From contig NZ_QWUA01000010.1 in the NCBI RefSeq assembly GCF_003576525.1, forward strand, positions 1 through 64,000: 64,000 nt of DNA, written 5' to 3'. Position numbers and translations under genes: made by a program. This DNA comes from Rummeliibacillus sp. POC4. GTDB taxonomy: Bacteria; Bacillota; Bacilli; Bacillales_A; Planococcaceae. This document shows positions 61,135 through 64,000 of this stretch, piece after piece; positions within the stretch are counted from its first letter, which is position 1; every line of letters starts with the position of its first letter. The notes beneath the pieces are model-generated. The model saw only the letters and a list, made by a program, of their open reading frames with translations, had not been told where the DNA came from and made no database searches.

Positions 61135-62430
61135 ATGCATAGTTTAGCAAAAGAATTAAACGAAACTATACAAAAAGAAAATCCTTACGTTTATGAAATG
61201 CTTTCTGGATTAGCTAAAGAATTGTATTTCCCAAAAGAAGGAATTTTAAGTCAATCAGCAGAAGCTGGTAAAAAGGCAACAAAATATAATGCAACAATTG
61301 GTACTGCATTAGAAAATGGCAAACCTATGCATTTAAAAGTGATTCAAGATACTTTATCTGCATATGATCCAAAAGATCTTTACCTATATGCTCCACCAGC
61401 TGGTAAACCACAATTACGTAAAGAATGGCGTAAAAAAATGCTTGCCGAAAGTCCATCACTAGAAGGTAAAACATTTAGTACACCAATTGTTACGAATGCG
61501 TTAACTCATGGTTTAAGTATCGCTGCTGATTTGTTTGCAGATGAAGGGGATGCATTAATCCTTCCTGATAAAAACTGGGAAAATTATGATATGGTATTTG
61601 ATATTCGTCGTCATGCACATACTGTCACTTATCCACTTTACAATGAAGAAAATAAATTCAACGCAGAAGCTCTTTATGAAGCGATTCTTAGTCAAAAAGA
61701 CAAAGGCAAAGCGATTGTTTTGTTAAACTTCCCGAACAACCCTACTGGTTACACACCAGGTGCTGAAGAAGGCGCTGCAATTGTAAAAGCGATCACAGAT
61801 GCTGCTGATGCTGGGATCAATGTTGTTGCGATTACAGATGATGCGTACTACTCATTATTCTTTGAAGATTCGTTACATGAATCATTATTTGGAGCACTAA
61901 GCAACGCACATGAACGTGTACTTGCTGTCAAAATTGATGGTGCGACAAAAGAAGAATATATTTGGGGATTCCGTGTTGGCTTCATCACTTATGGAAGTAC
62001 AAGCGAAGCACTTCTAGCAGCTTTAGAAGAAAAAACAAAAGGTATCATTCGTGCTACAATTTCAAGTGGCCCACACCCATCACAAACTTTCGTATTACAT
62101 GCACTTCAAAGTCCTGAATTTAAAGAACAAAAACTAGAAAAATTCAACATCATGAAAGGTCGCGCAAACAAAGTAAAAGAAGTTCTTGATAGCGGCAAAT
62201 TTGATGATGCTTGGGATTACTACCCATTCAATTCAGGTTACTTTATGTGCTTAAAACTAAAAACAGTTGACGCAGACAAACTACGTCTTCACCTTTTAGA
62301 CGAATACGGCGTTGGTACAATTGCTTTAAGTGGTACTGATTTACGTGTAGCTTTCTCTTGTATCGAAGAAGAAGGCATCGAAGAACTATTCGAACTAATC
62401 TATAAAGGCGTTAAAGATATAGAAGCATAA
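61135..62430 (+). CDS. Class I/II pyridoxal-phosphate aminotransferase
   Basis: A 431-residue fold-type I PLP enzyme. NFPNNPTGYTP near residue 202 and TDDAYYSLFF near 236 bind PLP; the Schiff-base Lys lies in KIDGATKEEYIWGFRVGF near 275, and the substrate carboxylate Arg in DLRVAFSCIEE near the C-terminus. The GATKEEYxWGFR context characterises a Firmicute subgroup of uncertain amino acid specificity. Monocistronic with a terminator. ATG after GAGGCGAAG. Confidence 0.87.
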   Translation: MHSLAKELNETIQKENPYVYEMLSGLAKELYFPKEGILSQSAEAGKKATKYNATIGTALENGKPMHLKVIQDTLSAYDPKDLYLYAPPAGKPQLRKEWRKKMLAESPSLEGKTFSTPIVTNALTHGLSIAADLFADEGDALILPDKNWENYDMVFDIRRHAHTVTYPLYNEENKFNAEALYEAILSQKDKGKAIVLLNFPNNPTGYTPGAEEGAAIVKAITDAADAGINVVAITDDAYYSLFFEDSLHESLFGALSNAHERVLAVKIDGATKEEYIWGFRVGFITYGSTSEALLAALEEKTKGIIRATISSGPHPSQTFVLHALQSPEFKEQKLEKFNIMKGRANKVKEVLDSGKFDDAWDYYPFNSGYFMCLKLKTVDADKLRLHLLDEYGVGTIALSGTDLRVAFSCIEEEGIEELFELIYKGVKDIEA

Positions 62431-62439
62431 TGGCTCATA

Positions 62440-62475
62440 GTAAAAAGCTGGTTAGCAAATGCTAATCAGCTTTTT
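62440..62475. terminator. Bidirectional terminator overlapping the end of the next gene
   Basis: AAAAGCTGGTTAGC pairs with GCTAATCAGCTTTT; T-run on the right. It includes the stop codon of the convergent minus-strand gene. Confidence 0.8.
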
Positions 62476-63163
62476 TCTTTGTAATGTCCCAACGAACATA
62501 GAAACTCCCTGAAACATCATCTCCAGTTACGACAGCTCGATAAATGCCCGACTTCTTAACTTTGAACTTAAATTGATCTTTAGCGATTCTTTGCATGCCC
62601 ACATAACGATTATTTTCATCTTTTATACGGAAGCCATGTCCCCCACCGTTTTCGGCATGAAATTGTTGCGTGATTTTTATCGTTTCACCTTTCTTTGCCT
62701 CAATCGGAATTTCGTATTTCCCGTTAAAATATGTAAACGATGCGGCATATGAATTTTCATGTTGAATACTTTCCCAATTCTTTTTAACCGTATAATCTTT
62801 AGACATGATGATGCATAAACCAATAGGAATAAGGAATGCAAATATGTATGTAAAAATCTTTGAGTAGTTTACAATAACTGTTCCTAGGAAAAAGATGAGT
62901 GCACAAACCGCTCCGACAATACCTGCCAAATTAGCATAAGCTAAATCCACATTAAATAGTTTCCCAGAAATTATATTCAATATAAATCCTAAGATAAGAA
63001 AAATGCCAAATCCAGCAATTATATACAATCCCATTTTAGTTTTTATTTTTGTTACTGCATATTTCTTGATCAACCAATCAATCAAAATGGAAGCCAAAAT
63101 ACCATAGCCATAAGCAAAAAACCACAGCATTTTATTTGAAATCCCTTCAACAGTTTGATACAT
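62462..63163 (-). CDS. Hypothetical membrane protein with C-terminal extracytoplasmic beta domain
   Basis: A 233-residue protein with four TM helices in the first 125 residues and a soluble C-terminal domain of about 100 residues (KKGETIKITQQFHAENGG, then GIYRAVVTGDDVSGSFYVRW), a beta-sandwich-like pattern. The start codon follows immediately after the stop of a small upstream ORF (TAAATG), suggesting translational coupling. Family unknown. Confidence 0.68.
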   Translation of the reverse strand: MYQTVEGISNKMLWFFAYGYGILASILIDWLIKKYAVTKIKTKMGLYIIAGFGIFLILGFILNIISGKLFNVDLAYANLAGIVGAVCALIFFLGTVIVNYSKIFTYIFAFLIPIGLCIIMSKDYTVKKNWESIQHENSYAASFTYFNGKYEIPIEAKKGETIKITQQFHAENGGGHGFRIKDENNRYVGMQRIAKDQFKFKVKKSGIYRAVVTGDDVSGSFYVRWDITKKKAD

Positions 63164-63290
63164 TTACATATCTGAACCAAAGAATGCAAATAGGAAAAAG
63201 AAAAAGATTAAAAAGCCCGCCGCTGCTAATTTGCGGATGATGTAAGAAAAAATTTGTTTACTTTTGATTATTCTAGGCCAACTCCTTTTT
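63164..63290 (-). CDS. Possible small single-TM protein
   Basis: An open frame encodes IIKSKQIFSYIIRKLAAAGF followed by a Phe-rich TM helix and ends GSDM-stop directly before the next ATG. AAAAAGGAG lies upstream, but no canonical start is in frame; the frame starting ATGTCACGACAC just after the previous stop closes after 10 codons. It is either a gene with an unusual start, or one disrupted by a frameshift. Boundaries are approximate. Confidence 0.35.
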
Positions 63291-63308
63291 ATTGTGTCGT
63301 GACATCCT

Positions 63309-63842
63309 TTAATCTCTTAAAATAAGTATATAAAATAAACAAGCAATCAAATATATATCTATCGCTGGTTTAATAACTTTTACTGTATAAGTTTTGGGAA
63401 GAATCATTTCTTCAAAGGTTGCTTCAGCAATTGTTTGGTCCGAACTATTTAGTATATACATTGTTCGTTCACCAAAATCTTTCTTTATTTTAAATGGTTC
63501 ATTATTAATATAAATTTCATACCTTGGATGTGTATTAATCTTTGTTTTATCTAGTAATTTTAAAGTGCCGTAGTGTTTTGTTTTTACGTTCCAATTTTGT
63601 CGTGTGAATTTCACATAATCTTTTCGTTCAACTTTTTCTATTGCCTCAGCTATTACATTTTTTGATAGGTCTAATACCCTTATATTTAAGAACATACCTG
63701 TAAAAATATAGTCTAAAATATGACTGACTTTTCCTGTATAAAATCTTTGCATATACCCGATTGTTTCATTATTTTCATTTAGAATAGGAAAATCTTTTGT
63801 AGATCTTTTCAAAGCAGGACTTACAAACTGAATTTGAGACAT
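63309..63842 (-). CDS. Tubby C-terminal-like domain protein (hypothetical)
   Basis: A 177-residue beta-rich protein with a C-terminal hydrophobic helix (AIDIYLIACLFYILILRD). The repeated strand pattern (ETIGYMQRFYTGKVSH, YGTLKLLDKTKINTHPRYEI, then MYILNSSDQTIAEATFEE) resembles tubby-like/LURP-one proteins such as the gene at 13368-13892. The start was set at the ATG before SQIQF after GGAGGATG. It leads a small operon with the 63164 ORF and the 62462 gene. Confidence 0.6.
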   Translation of the reverse strand: MSQIQFVSPALKRSTKDFPILNENNETIGYMQRFYTGKVSHILDYIFTGMFLNIRVLDLSKNVIAEAIEKVERKDYVKFTRQNWNVKTKHYGTLKLLDKTKINTHPRYEIYINNEPFKIKKDFGERTMYILNSSDQTIAEATFEEMILPKTYTVKVIKPAIDIYLIACLFYILILRD

Positions 63843-63928
63843 AAATCTAACATCCTCCATTTTTAATTTGCAAATAACAACAAAATCCACGTATAATAAA
63901 GGAAAAAGTAACATACAGTTGAAAAAAG

Positions 63929-63956
63929 GACCGCCGATGTTAAGTATCAAGCGGTC
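63929..63956 (-). terminator. Terminator from a gene beyond the right edge
   Basis: Minus-strand stem GACCGC / GCGGTC with a 16-nt loop, followed by CTTTTTTC. No gene inside the window reads into it, so it probably ends a minus-strand gene past 64000 or a leader of the 63309-63842 gene. Confidence 0.5.
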
Positions 63957-64000
63957 AATAGATAGTTGGTTCCCTAAAGGGGATTGGCTGTAAAGGATCA

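Overview
The window looks like chromosomal DNA of a low-GC, endospore-forming Firmicute, most likely Planococcaceae/Bacillaceae close to Lysinibacillus, Solibacillus or Viridibacillus. This is inferred from AT-rich sequence, strong AGGAGG ribosome sites, frequent TTG/GTG starts, a proBA T-box, a sporulation-type diadenylate cyclase (CdaS), DUF4183 spore-surface proteins, a spo0M remnant behind a SigW promoter, and homologues of B. subtilis yjlC-ndh, yerD, ykvI, yxlEFG and amj. No rRNA, tRNA, transposase, phage gene or CRISPR array was seen.

Layout. 0-9 kb: a sodium-coupled amino acid transporter, a carboxylesterase, a crotonase-fold enzyme, a P-loop protein, a lipoprotein, a chemotaxis receptor and a small membrane pair. 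9-13 kb: a YerD-type glutamate synthase-like enzyme behind a SigA promoter and a long leader, then the yjlC-ndh operon with a candidate Rex operator far upstream. 13-19.5 kb: a tubby-like protein, the first copy of a dispersed repeat, proBA under a proline T-box, a permease fragment, an unidentified structured RNA with its own promoter and terminator, and cdaS. 19.5-30 kb: topB, a flavin reductase beside the stump of its monooxygenase, a PerR-like regulator, a YitT protein, an internally deleted spo0M, an FAD oxidase, the second repeat copy and several gene remnants. 30-42.5 kb: adenine deaminase, an ECF sigma/anti-sigma pair, an acyl-CoA ligase, a CoA-disulfide reductase-rhodanese with a CsoR/CstR-like operator inside its promoter, and a haloperoxidase-type hydrolase divergent from an OhrR-like regulator with five iterated operator-like boxes between them.

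42.7-47.9 kb is the clearest pathway unit: a tightly coupled operon of RpiR regulator, M20 amidohydrolase, GNAT transferase, N-succinylamino acid racemase-type enolase and a YkvI transporter. It matches the published succinylation/racemisation/desuccinylation route that converts D- to L-amino acids. 48-58 kb holds spore-surface DUF4183 genes, a DNA-deoxyinosine glycosylase, small membrane proteins and a yxlEFG-like ABC exporter led by an XRE regulator.

58.2-60.1 kb holds the most unusual DNA: two unrelated tandem arrays that both have a 21-bp period (11 units of an AATCCAC family in two blocks; 19 units of a GAAATAA family built from 81-bp superunits). They bracket a DUF3267 zinc-peptidase-like gene and run up to amj. 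The window ends with an aminotransferase and a small membrane-protein operon. The best candidates for something undescribed are the twin 21-bp arrays and the structured RNA at 18.34-18.61 kb. All family assignments come from reading motifs, without database searches.
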